Source of the DNA: Rhabditoides inermis
Lineage: Eukaryota; Nematoda; Chromadorea; Rhabditida; Rhabditidae
Assembly: GCA_963966185.1 (NCBI GenBank)
Contig: CAWZYM010000350.1
Location: forward strand, 158,501-222,500
Direction: 5' to 3'
DNA length: 64,000 nt
The position numbers were made by a program, and so were the translations under genes. The notes beneath the pieces are model-generated. The model did not search any database, was not told the DNA's origin, and saw only the letters and a list, made by a program, of their open reading frames with translations. This document shows, piece after piece, positions 23,472-33,640 of the stretch (within the stretch, counting starts at the first letter, position 1; the number at the start of each line of letters is the position of its first letter).

Positions 23472-25102
23472 AGGATTAGAACATTGATCGCCACACTCCA
23501 TTCTCGCACCTTGACAACAAGACTGAAGATGCGGAAGAAGGAGAATACATCGGACGCATTCGCGGATTCGCGCAACACAAATCGATGATGCGACTGCGAT
23601 GAGACATGATGCGACAGACTGCCGCTATCACCAGCTATCCATCCCCCACAACTTTCTATTCGCTTGCCAATTTTCATCAGCGCAGCCGTCACAATCGTGA
23701 TAAATCACATGAAACAGCGCAGAAAAGTGCGGCAAGCACCGCGCATATTGCCAGTTCGCGTGACGTCAGACAACTCGAGAAGTCAGCGATCAGCGACTAT
23801 AAATATGGCCAGATCGATCAGAAAATGATCTACGGCGACGTATCACAATCCGAGCCGCGTGTTCCGGTTTCGCAGATCGCAAAACGGATATCTTATGAGA
23901 AAAACGACACGCGTCTGGAAGATTGTGGATAGTGGTTGGAGGCGGGAGGATCATATCCAAAGTTCAGACTACGACGTAGCCAATGAGCCCGAGTTGCCGC
24001 CGGCGCCGACGTATTCACTACAACTCCCATCGTCTGGTGAGAGATGTGTTGAAGAGAGGCATTTTCGATACGGATCGCACAACCGTATAACATATAGAAA
24101 TGCTAAATACTCGTTGGGAGTTCTGGTTGGTTCGGGAATGCTGCAATAAGTCGATTATGCAAAATGAGCTCGCCGCCCGCCGCACTTTTTCGCACATATT
24201 CACACAGTCGCGATCGCCCCTTTCAAAGACATCAGACACATGTGCAAATTTACATAAGCTCATATGTCATGTGTCCAGTGATTTATGTTTGGATGACTTG
24301 TTAAAATCGTGAATTAACATTAAGCATTACATCAGATAAATGTCACAACGGCACAACGCAACAAAAATATTATTCTAAAGAAATTTTGCAGGACAGAAAA
24401 CATACCACGCAGTCATAACTGTCAGGCAAATGACGTTAGATAACGCGCAGAGCAAATAGAAAAAAAGAAGAAGCGCGAGCAGGGAAGGACGTGTTATCGT
24501 GATTGCGGTAACAGCTAATCAAAAGACAAACCGATGTGACGGATGATGGCTGGCATGTGTGAAAAATACGTGAGGCCGACAGTATTACACTTACACTAAC
24601 AAGTGTAGTTGTTGAGACATTTTGGGATGAGATGACTCACAACACGACTCGAACGAAGGGTGGAGAAGTAGAAATTTGATGATTGTTGATGAAGATTATG
24701 CAAATAAGATATTGTTACGGCGCTTCAACCGATCGGTTATTTGAAATCAACAAAAGGTACATTACACAAAATATTATATCTTATGGTTTATCTGTAATGC
24801 GCCGCACATATGTATACGACCGTGGAAAGTAAACAACATGTAACAACAACGAAATATCAACTCGGCAAAAGGTAACTAGATCAACACACAAAACGTGCAA
24901 CGATTAACACTTCTAACAAAACAAATCTATAAATCAACACAATTGAACACCTGACCCGTCTCACGCACATCGCACTGAATCACGCATCGCCAGCCCTGTA
25001 ATGAATCTATCAAACAACGGCAAAAACAATCCAATGCCATATCAACCAACAATTATCAATGCAGATGAAAACGATATTCAGGACAAATCCATTCAATCCG
25101 AC
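21930..25102. other. Long intergenic region upstream of the CHP gene
   Basis: About 3.2 kb with no multi-exon gene I can support. It contains a CT tract at 23007-23045, a (GA)n tract at 23400-23475 and, at 23761-23806, a CRE-like TGACGTCA followed by TATAAATAT. A 96-codon single-exon frame starts at 23859. The region probably includes the CHP promoter. Confidence 0.4.
23761..23806 (+). promoter_or_regulatory. Candidate core promoter (CRE plus TATA)
   Basis: A perfect cAMP-response palindrome TGACGTCA (23761-23768) lies 29 bp before TATAAATAT (23798-23806). A 96-codon open frame begins 53 bp downstream at 23859, but its protein looks unremarkable and may be spurious. The motif spacing is seen directly; promoter activity is inference. 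Confidence 0.25.
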
Positions 25103-26524
25103 TCACTTGTTGGCGGGCGCGCGGCTCCTGTTGGGGTTGCACACGCCGCTGTCCTCCTCGCTCTCCGTCTTCTCCTCCCCCGCCTCCCCGTCCTCCTCCT
25201 CTTCGTCCTCGTCGCAATCCTCGTCCTCATCCTCGTCCGAACTGCTGGAAACACATCGATTCAATGTGATAATAACTGGAATAAAAAATCAATTATTCAC
25301 AGTCACAGATTTGCGTGGGCAAGACGGGAAGCAAAACTCTGTAGGAGGAGCACATATGAGCAGAAACTCAGAAACAACAACTAGATTTGCGCCGAACATG
25401 CAATACTAGGCCGATTCTTTTTATGAGTGATTTCGTTTTGTACGCGTCACAATAATGTTTGCGATTCCGAATGAACATTCGAATTTGAACATTTATAATG
25501 GGTCGTCGTACCTGGGCGGCATCATGTCGTCGTCGATCATAGCGTGCGCGCCGGCGCCGCCCCGCCGCGACTCCCGCGTCATCTGCGACGCGTGCGAGGA
25601 GAAGCTAAAGAGGACATGTTTAATAACGATAATAATAATGGTTTATCCATCGGTGCAGACATAACACAAAAACACAGGCTTGGCAATGAATAAGTGTGTT
25701 TTTTCACTTTCTCCAAGCTAAATTTGACATGTTTCATATTGAGAATGCATGTCATATAGCTGAGAACAAATAAAAAAAGGTTGCTCCGAAGACTCACCTC
25801 TCGGGCCACTTCTTGAGCTCCTCGTAGATGTAGAGGATGTTCTCCTCGTCTAACACGTGCTCGATCTCGGCGCGAACCTGTAAAATAATTATTTATTATT
25901 ATATATTATTGAAACAACTTTTTTTTTGTTTTATTTCCTGATCCCAACAAACAAATACCATGACGAGTGAGGAAGCAAACGAAATACATAGTACAATTGT
26001 ACAATTAATGAAACGAAAAATAGTCAAAAGCTCCTGACCTTGTCGCCCTCCTCGATGGGTCGGATGACGACGAACTGTCCGCGCCGGATCCACACCGTCT
26101 TGCGGAACTTGCTCGGCATCGACACCAGGTACGTCGCGCCGAATTCGTCCTCCACCTGAAGACGGTTGTGATACAAGTGTACAACACCTCATCATATCAA
26201 TGAAATCGAAATTGTACATGAAATACTAGGCCGATTCTTTCGGATTCTCAACGCAGTTTCGACAAAGTTCGAAAAGGTTTGTATACTGCCAACTACTTAA
26301 AAAAGAAGAATACAACGCACCTCGTGGAGGTTGTTGCCGCGCGCGGCCTTGACGTGCGCGATCACGTCGCCCTCCGACGGCACGAACATCTCCGAGTCTA
26401 CCTGGAACAGGTCCAGTGCGCAAAGTTTCATGATAACAGCATAAAGAATACAAACAACAACAAAGCTAAATAGAAAGGAACTCACCTTATTCGCGATATA
26501 GCGTCTCTTCGATGCGACGGACAT
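25103..26524 (-). CDS. eIF1A-domain RNA-binding protein EIF1AD
   Basis: Six exons (26486-26524, 26321-26401, 26039-26155, 25798-25877, 25512-25604, 25103-25244) join to 183 aa. The S1-like OB fold of eIF1A proteins is clear: MSVASKRRYIANKV, then VAHV-like GDVIAHVKAARGNNLHEV, LVSMPSKFRKTVWIRRGQF and VVIRPIEEGDKVRAEIEHVL. The acidic tail (DEDEDEDCDEDEEEE) and C-terminal basic end match EIF1AD (Haponin/Obelix-type) proteins rather than translation initiation factor eIF1A itself. EIF1AD is a nuclear RNA-binding protein reported to act in late 40S ribosomal subunit maturation. The start ATG heads the conserved N-terminus and the length fits the family. Confidence 0.92.
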
Positions 26525-27140
26525 GGTTGAAGCAGTAGAAAATGTGTGTGGTGATTCAGCCAAGTGATGTCACTGATATAACACACATAATTATCAATTA
26601 TGAAAAAAGAGCAGCAATAAATACATTACGCAAACAAAAAAAATGTGAATAAAAATGAACGGGTTTGATGACGAATATTGATCTACAATGTATTAGTTCG
26701 TCGTAATTAGCTTGTTTTCGTTCTAGATCAGCGACAGCTGATCGTCTAAAGTTCGAATGAATTTCTATATGAAGTTTATTTCTATATGAAGTTTAGTTTT
26801 GATTATTCAGGTTTCTCCCATCCATCTGATCGTTATCTAATAACCGATCACCTCACCTCACTTCTCGTTGTTAGTTATCATATATCAATCTGTCTTTTCC
26901 CATTTTCCCGCCAATATCATATGCTAGGAACGAATCATACGTGTTTGACCTTTTCGCGTATATGTTGCAATGTGGCTGGAGAAAATGCCATTCAGACCCT
27001 TTGTCTCTCCCCTCTCCTCTATTCCAACACACACATGACACGCATGTTGCGAAATGAAAGTTGCAAAGAACGTGGTCCATTTGCTCGATACTACAGTTGC
27101 ACTCGTTTTGTCGCGTATATGAAAGTATTGCCGTTCTCAG
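26525..27140. other. Divergent promoter region (EIF1AD / F-box gene)
   Basis: 616 bp separate the start codons of two divergent genes. AT-rich with a short A-tract near the EIF1AD side. No TATA box or named motif is convincing. Confidence 0.5.
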
Positions 27141-27674
27141 ATGGAGCCAACTGTGTCGGGCGTTGCCTTCGATTCCTGCGAGATCGGCCTGTCCGACCTT
27201 CCTCCCGAGGTTCTCGTCACCGTCTTCCGCGGATTCGACCGCCGCATGCTCACCAAGTGCACCAAGGTCTCGCGCACGTTCGCCAAGGCGGCCAGGGTGA
27301 GTGGACAACTGCAGATGACGATGTTCGCAATTCAATTATTGATGATTGAAAAGAGAGAGAGAGAGAGAGAGACGGTCTGATATTTATGGTTTCATGTTTA
27401 GGTTGTGGGCCTGCGACTCCCTGCGAAGGCGCGCGAGGTGCGGCTCGCACCAACGGCTGTCACGTACAGGCACACCAGGTTCAGCGACCGGGTACGGCAT
27501 CTCTCTCTCCCCCCCTCTCTCTCTCTATCTCTCTCATCATCATCATCATCATCATCATCATCTCGACCTCTCATCGTTCCAGAATCCTCTCTATGGCTGC
27601 GTGCTCGTCATCACTCTCATCGACCACTCCAAACACGAGTTCATCTTCTGGCACCCGGATCAGCTCGCTCACGA
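27141..27674 (+). pseudogene. F-box protein gene, 5' part (interrupted by a retrotransposon)
   Basis: Exon 1 (27141-27296, 52 codons) contains an F-box at residues about 16-48: GLSDLPPEVLVTVFRGFD followed by LTKCTKVSRTF. F-boxes bind Skp1 in SCF ubiquitin ligases, with the rest of the protein selecting substrates. Exon 2 (27402-27491) reads VVGLRLPAKAREVRL and onward. Exon 3 (27583-27674) reads NPLYGCVLVITLIDHSKHEF and stops where the LTR retrotransposon begins. The reading frame resumes at 37110 after the element and one copy of the ACGA duplication. Introns carry GA, CT and CAT microsatellites. As it stands this allele cannot make the full protein unless the 9.4-kb insert is spliced out. 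Confidence 0.85.
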
Positions 27675-28469
27675 TGTACGTTCCAGTTTGGTTCTGGTCC
27701 GTGTTGGGTGTATTCAAACACACCCCACCAATTGAAACAATTGGAATTAATCACAATAAAACACTACGCGCGTTCGCGAAGTAGTGTAATTTGCGTATCA
27801 CCACACAGTGCGTTCGCAGCTGTGGATAGACAGAGTCAATGATTTGCACGCGTTCGCGTACACAAATCAGGTCGTGAAACGACTAGTGATGCGTTCGCAT
27901 ACACTAGCGCTTGATGATTTCAACGAGGCCCACGCGTTCGCGTACAGGCCTCGCTCCTCGCTCCTCGCTCCTTGCTCCAAAAGATAGACGCCGAGTAGGA
28001 CGCCTCGGTATGTCGCAACCGATAAGGTATAGACAGAGTACCACGGGGATTGATGCAGCAATTTATTATCACCACCTCGAAACCACGATTCACGAACAAC
28101 TGAATAACAATACACAAAACCACTCTTACGTGGACGATAAGATATCAACACCGTATACAACACAGGCAGTGGCGCGAGATTTAAACATACAAAGGCACTC
28201 TAGACAAAATCAATATAACATATGTGCGCGTACCAAAACAACAAGGCTAGCCGAGGCTGCCAGACTACATACAAAAGCACATGTGTGTCAAATGCAACAA
28301 ACTACAATCAACGAGTCCGCTCTCTCTTATCTCCCCACTCCGGGGTTCATTCACGACTGTCGTCCATCGCGGCGATAGGGCCGGAAACGCTGCTGGTCCT
28401 TGTCTCCCTTGTACTTCCTCTCCTGATCGCGTCTGAACGGCCTTTCCTTCTCTTCCTTCCTCTTGTACA
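27675..28469 (-). repeat. 3' long terminal repeat of the Gypsy element
   Basis: 795 bp, TGTACG...GTACA ends, apparently identical to 36311-37105. It contains the five-hairpin array (27761-27953) and, at its other end, the last 39 codons and stop of the pol frame. Confidence 0.93.
27761..27953. other. Array of five hairpins with GCGTTCGC apex in the LTR
   Basis: Hairpins lie at 27761-27787 (arms ACACTAC/GTAGTGT), 27801-27825 (CCACA/TGTGG), 27840-27869 (TGATTTG/CAAATCA), 27883-27907 (CTAGTG/CACTAG) and 27924-27953 (CGAGGCC/GGCCTCG). Each has the same apex, GCGTTCGC, while the arms differ. The array is repeated in the other LTR (36397-36589) and in a covarying form at 32545-32739. Function unknown; see findings. 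Confidence 0.8.
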
Positions 28470-31400
28470 TGCCGCCTCCCTTCGGTAGCGCGACCTCGCG
28501 CGTCTCCAAACCGCACCACTTCTCCACCGCTCGGCCGTACTGCTCGCATTGCTGATTCGACAGTTGACCGTGTTTCTCCATCCTGGGTTGAGGTCCGAGT
28601 ACATTGCTGGGGCACTCGACTGCAGTCGTATCGCTCCTCGTCTGCACCTGCCAACAGTGGTCCACGTGCAGCTGCTTCACGATCCAGCTCTTGATATCCG
28701 TCCACTCCCTCCACAAGTCCTTGTTCGCTCGCTGCTCGACAGTGAGCGGCGGCGGGACAATGGTGATCTTCATCTCCAAGGGCGGCTTGTAGTCCACCAA
28801 GCCGGATTCCTCCCACCCTCCGGGAACCGGTTCAAGGACGAGTATCACATGGTCTCCGCGGCTCATATTTCTCCATTTCTTGTACCCTCCCACCACGGTC
28901 TTCTTATCAATCCTGGCCAGCATGTCTGGCACGTGCCACACCGGCGGTGGCATCTCCTTCTGTCGCTTCACCTTCTCCTCTCCCTTCTCCTTGTTCTTCA
29001 TAATCTCGTGGTACCGTCTGATCGCTGCCGCCGCCGGAGCAAATCGCTGTCCTCCCTTCCCAGCGTCCATCTCCAGTTGGATCCCCTCCGTCCGACCCAA
29101 CTCGCGGCAGAACTGCAGATCGAATGCCGACAGCACTCGATACGCGGTGACATAATCTTCTTCCTCCGGCTCGGATGCCGTCCACTTCTCGCCTGGGGTA
29201 TGGTACCAGTCCTCGTATCTCCGTTCATCGCCGTCGCTTTCACCCAACAAAGCCTGCTCCTTTTCCGCTTCGATCTTGGCGTCTTCCTCTTGAAACCGGG
29301 AGGAATACCTCTTGTTTCTCAGCTCCTCGTCTCTTTCCTCCCGACCATTCTTGTTCAGCCACGCCATACGGTAAATTGTGAGTACCTTAGTTTGGCGTAT
29401 CGCTGCGGTAGTCCTTGAGTAGAGTGTCCTCGTCGGGCCGTTTCCCTGCCTGGTGAGTTCCTCGAGGCTGTGCTCGTGCAGCGCCCTCCACGGGTGGTAG
29501 GGGTGTACCGACGAATACGAGTCGATCGTCCTGCAAAGATTCTCTTCAATTCTCCTCATTTTCGCTTCCCCTCCCCTTCTCTTCCTTCTGGTCCCTCCTT
29601 CCGCTTCTATCTCTTCCCCACACTCTTTCGGAATGCGCTTCAGACTGTCAAAAGGCACTTGAATCGCCTCCTCGTTTATCCCTTTCCCTATCCTAGTCAC
29701 TGTTGCTGACTGCTCCGTGGTTGCAATGACCCGAAACGGGCCATCCCACTCGTTCATCATCTTCGGGCATGTCCTTCCTCTCCTCTCCGTAGGGACATAT
29801 ACCAACACCCTTTCACCCACTTTTGGTAGTGCATCTGTTTTTCTTGCCTTCTCGTCGTATCTCTTCTTCATCCTCTCCCTTTCCTTTTCGTTCTTCTCTC
29901 TCACTTCTCGATGTACTATTGCCATTCTCTTGCACATTTCTGTAATGTAATCATCACAGCTGAGTAGTACCGCCGGCGGTCTCACTGTGTGTTCTTCTCG
30001 TCCCATCCAGTAGGGGTCCCTTCCGTGTAGTATGAAATAGGGACTCTCGCCCGTAGCATCATGTGGTGTGATATTGTATGCGTACACACAGTACGGCAGT
30101 ACCTTGTCCCACTCCAGTGCCCCCACTGTCTTCTTCTTGAGCATGAGTTGCAGTGTTTTGTTGAACCTCTCCACAAGGCCGTTCTCCCTGGGATTGTACC
30201 CTTTTGTCATCTTGTGTTCGATACCGGTTATCTTAACCATCTCCTCCCACACCTTGCATTCGAACTCCTTGCCTCTGTCGCTGACCACTGTTTTTGGCAT
30301 CCTCGTACCCTCCGCAATCCATCGGGTCAACATGCACTCCGCTACCGCTTCTGCTGTTTTGTCCGGAATGGCGTACGCCCCCGCCAGTTTACTGAACTGA
30401 TCCACCACGCACAACACATACTTGTTTCCGCTGGATGTCACTCCTAGATGCATTACGTCGACATGTACAATCTCGAACGGTTCGCACGTAATATATGGTT
30501 TCAGAGGAGGTGTCAATTTTGGTTGCCCATTCACCAATGCACACTTGCCGCATTCGGCTATCCATCTTCCCACGTCCTTCTTCATGTTCGGCCAGAAGAA
30601 TTTCTTCTTTAATCCTTCGACTACCTTTCCTTGATGAAAGTGTCCGGCCCACATCCCCCTGTGTGCCTCCATCGTCAAGCCCTTTCTCTCTTCTTTTGGC
30701 ACCACTGTCCTCCCTTCTCCTTCTTCGTTCCACCACGTCAGCTCTCCTTGTGTGACCACAAAATCGTCCACCGTCACCTTCTTGCCCTCAACGTACATTG
30801 ATACTTGTCGTTCCGTGTCGTCTTTTCGTATCTCCTCGATCAGTGCTTTCCACTCTCTCTCTTTTTCCAGGCTCTTCAACCACGCCCCCTTCTTCTCCTC
30901 CTCGTTTTGGAGATATACCCTCCCTATTATGGCTTCAGCTCCGCTCACTCCGTGCTGGTCTGCGCTCACTACCGCACCTCTTGACAATGCGTCTGCAACT
31001 GCGTTGGCCTTCCCTGCCACATATCTAATCTCCATTGCATACGTCTGCAGCTCAACTGACCATCTCCACAATCTGTCCGAAATGTCCGATTTGAACATCG
31101 CAGTCAACGACCTGTGATCTGTATACACAGTCACCCTTGCTCCCATGACGAATCTCTTGAATTGTCTCATCGCCACCACTACTGCCAACGCTTCTAAGTC
31201 CGTCACATGGTAGTTCCTCTCTGCCTTCGACAACGCCTTCGAGATGAAGTAAATAGGGTGCATCAGGCCATCATCTCCCTCCTGTGTCAGCACCGCCCCG
31301 ACACCCTCCTTGCTTGCATCGGTGTAGATGACGAACGGTCGCTCTCCCGACTTAGCTTTCTCTATATCCGGTTGCATCAGTACTGGTGCCGTCACCATTC

Positions 31401-32460
31401 TCAATTTAAGTCCCTCAAACGCCTTCTCTTCTCCCTCTCCCCACGTCCATCTCTTCTCCTTCTTAGTCAACTCGTGTAACGGTCTCGCTAGTTTCGAGAA
31501 ACTTCGGATGAATTTCCTGTAGTAGCTTGCCATTCCTAGGAACGTCCTCAGCTCCTTCACATTCTTCGGTCTCGGGTATGTTTGTATCTTCTCTACCTTC
31601 TTCTTATCTGTGTGTACTCCCAGCTTGTCCACTACATGACCGAGGAACTCGACTTCTTTCTTCAGGAACACGCACTTGCTCGGTTTGCACATCAGATTAG
31701 CCCCCTGCAGCGCCTCCATCACTTGCTCCAGCACTTCATAGTGCCTCTCCAGCTTGTCCGTCGCCACGATTACGTCGTCTATGTACACCATCACTTCAGA
31801 TCCAATCAAATGTCCGAGTACTACCTCCATCAACCGTTGGTATGTAGCCGGAGACGTCGACAATCCGAACGGCAGTACGTTGAACTCGTGCAACCCCCCT
31901 TCAGTAACGAAAGCACTCTTCTCCTTGGTCGTCTTGTCCAGGCGGACTTGCCAGTATCCGCTATGCATGTCTAGCGTGCTGAACCATTCCTTTCCCTTCA
32001 AGTTCTGTAGCATACTGTCGATATGTGGTAGGGGATAGGCGTCCTGCTTAGTCACCTCGTTAACCCTCCTGTAGTCGACGCAGAATCTTATCGATCCGTC
32101 TTTCTTCTTCACAAGCACCACCGGAGACGCCCACGGTGATTTACTCTTCCTGATTATTCCTCTATCCAGTAGGTCCTGCACGATACCCTTCACCTCTCCC
32201 TTCATTGCCATAGGTACCGGTCGTGCCTTCTGTCTAATCGGCACCTGATCTCCCGTATCAATCACATGTTCTACCAGGTCGGTCGTGCCTAGTTCCTGTT
32301 CCGTTAGGGCGAATGACCCGTTGTATTTCCGAACCAGCTTCTTCAACCGTATCTTCTGCTCCTCTCCCATCTCCTCATCCATCCCTTCTTTCAGTTTATT
32401 CATTATCTTTTCAGAACGCTCCTCTCCATCCTTCGTAATCTCCACTCGTTTCTCCCTCAT
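28351..32460 (-). CDS. pol: Gypsy pol polyprotein: RT, RNase H, integrase
   Basis: 1369 codons, open throughout. Approximate positions: RT with KKDGSIRFCVDYRRVN, LDMHSGYWQV and the catalytic MVYIDDVIVA near residue 223; RNase H with IYTDAS near 375 and YTDHRSL near 445; integrase with the HHCC zinc motif near 600-640, then DVMHLG near 660, VVSDRGKEF near 724 and ENGLVERFN near 760 (DDE triad). A GPF module (WDGPFRV) lies near 905. About 420 further residues, rich in Lys/Glu/Arg, have no domain I recognise, and the frame ends inside the 3' LTR. The start ATG sits exactly at the border of the internal LTR-like block (its A is base 32460), so expression may rely on frameshifting, readthrough or that block. 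Confidence 0.92.
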   Translation of the reverse strand: MREKRVEITKDGEERSEKIMNKLKEGMDEEMGEEQKIRLKKLVRKYNGSFALTEQELGTTDLVEHVIDTGDQVPIRQKARPVPMAMKGEVKGIVQDLLDRGIIRKSKSPWASPVVLVKKKDGSIRFCVDYRRVNEVTKQDAYPLPHIDSMLQNLKGKEWFSTLDMHSGYWQVRLDKTTKEKSAFVTEGGLHEFNVLPFGLSTSPATYQRLMEVVLGHLIGSEVMVYIDDVIVATDKLERHYEVLEQVMEALQGANLMCKPSKCVFLKKEVEFLGHVVDKLGVHTDKKKVEKIQTYPRPKNVKELRTFLGMASYYRKFIRSFSKLARPLHELTKKEKRWTWGEGEEKAFEGLKLRMVTAPVLMQPDIEKAKSGERPFVIYTDASKEGVGAVLTQEGDDGLMHPIYFISKALSKAERNYHVTDLEALAVVVAMRQFKRFVMGARVTVYTDHRSLTAMFKSDISDRLWRWSVELQTYAMEIRYVAGKANAVADALSRGAVVSADQHGVSGAEAIIGRVYLQNEEEKKGAWLKSLEKEREWKALIEEIRKDDTERQVSMYVEGKKVTVDDFVVTQGELTWWNEEGEGRTVVPKEERKGLTMEAHRGMWAGHFHQGKVVEGLKKKFFWPNMKKDVGRWIAECGKCALVNGQPKLTPPLKPYITCEPFEIVHVDVMHLGVTSSGNKYVLCVVDQFSKLAGAYAIPDKTAEAVAECMLTRWIAEGTRMPKTVVSDRGKEFECKVWEEMVKITGIEHKMTKGYNPRENGLVERFNKTLQLMLKKKTVGALEWDKVLPYCVYAYNITPHDATGESPYFILHGRDPYWMGREEHTVRPPAVLLSCDDYITEMCKRMAIVHREVREKNEKERERMKKRYDEKARKTDALPKVGERVLVYVPTERRGRTCPKMMNEWDGPFRVIATTEQSATVTRIGKGINEEAIQVPFDSLKRIPKECGEEIEAEGGTRRKRRGGEAKMRRIEENLCRTIDSYSSVHPYHPWRALHEHSLEELTRQGNGPTRTLYSRTTAAIRQTKVLTIYRMAWLNKNGREERDEELRNKRYSSRFQEEDAKIEAEKEQALLGESDGDERRYEDWYHTPGEKWTASEPEEEDYVTAYRVLSAFDLQFCRELGRTEGIQLEMDAGKGGQRFAPAAAAIRRYHEIMKNKEKGEEKVKRQKEMPPPVWHVPDMLARIDKKTVVGGYKKWRNMSRGDHVILVLEPVPGGWEESGLVDYKPPLEMKITIVPPPLTVEQRANKDLWREWTDIKSWIVKQLHVDHCWQVQTRSDTTAVECPSNVLGPQPRMEKHGQLSNQQCEQYGRAVEKWCGLETREVALPKGGGMYKRKEEKERPFRRDQERKYKGDKDQQRFRPYRRDGRQS

Positions 32461-33260
32461 GTACGTTCCAGAAGTTATCTAGTCCGTGTTAAACGTATCA
32501 ATATACGTTCCACCAATTGCAATAATTGGAATTACTCGAAATACACTATACGCGTTCGCGCAATAGTATAATGTAAAGTGCTTATTTCGTGGTCGCGTTC
32601 GCGAACCCACGGAAGCACTGAATCGCCGGCTTGCACGCGTTCGCGTTCACAAGCCGGTTGGTGGTGGTGACTAGTGTTGCGTTCGCAAACCACTAGCCCT
32701 CGATGTTCATGGTGAAGTCGACGCGTTCGCGTACCGACTCAAACACTCCTCTCACAGATAAGATAGCATGACCAAAGATCAATAGATACGCGAGGAAGAC
32801 ACTCACGCCGGTAAGCTATGCGACATAACCGGTAGATATCCACAACATGATCGAATAGACAGAACTATCGATTTATCTTGGCCCTTGACCAACAACACGA
32901 CCACACTACATCCTCGCTCCCCCTCTACTCCACCACCCCTACTGACCCCTCGAACACAACAATATCGAACATCTCACGAGCGCTACCGTAACTGGTTAAT
33001 AATTCAGATCTCACTATCGTGGTGGGACCCACGCATACGGACAAATATTGTTTCGAACTATGCGGACTAGTAAAATATGGGAAAACTATTATTTCTCAAC
33101 GAAACTCCCCCTATGCTTACATGGTCGCTCTCCGGTCCAGCGTGTCCTCACGCGTAAACTACCCCTCCCCTTAACGCTGGTAATCGGCTAATGGGGAAAT
33201 GGAATACGGGATAAGATGTCCGTCGCCCGTCGTCTCCTTGTCGATATCCGATTCGTCTTG
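32460..33260 (-). repeat. Diverged LTR-like block between gag-protease and pol
   Basis: It starts TGTACGTTCCAG like the terminal LTRs and carries the same series of features: ACCAATTG...CAATTGGAATTA, then five GCGTTCGC hairpins (32545-32739) and CGGTA/CATAACCGGT-like blocks. Identity to the terminal LTRs is low but co-linear for at least 300 bp. The far end (about 33260) is an estimate from the 795-bp LTR length. It could be a solo LTR of a related family, or a domesticated internal promoter or leader for pol. I found no clear target duplication. Confidence 0.6.
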
Positions 33261-33298
33261 ATCGTGTCTTTGCTGCTCGTCGGCGCGCTTCTTCCAGT

Positions 33299-33640
33299 CC
33301 TCGATGTTCGGTCCACTCGTCACACGTTGCCTCTCCACGTCAAACTGTCTGCCCCAACACAGTGTTCTCCTTCCACCAGTATCTCCTCTTTCCTTCTCCC
33401 TTCTCACGCCATTGAGAATTTCTGGGTTCCATAGTTCAACACAGAACCATTAATCCTCGAACCTCGATGTTCGGTCCACTCGTCACACGTTGCCTCTTCA
33501 CGTCAAACTGTCTGCCACAACGCAGTGTTCTCCTTCCACCAGTATCTCCTATCTCCTTCTCCCTTCTCACGCCATTGAGATTTTCTGGGTTCCACGGTTC
33601 AACACAGAACCATCAATCCTCGAGGTTCGGTCCACTCGTC
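33299..33640. repeat. 163-bp tandem duplication at the gag-protease 3' end
   Basis: CCTCGATGTTCGGTCCACTC starts at 33299 and 33462 with about 95% visual similarity over the unit, and a partial third start occurs near 33620. It overlaps the C-terminal codons and stop of the gag-protease frame. Confidence 0.8.
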
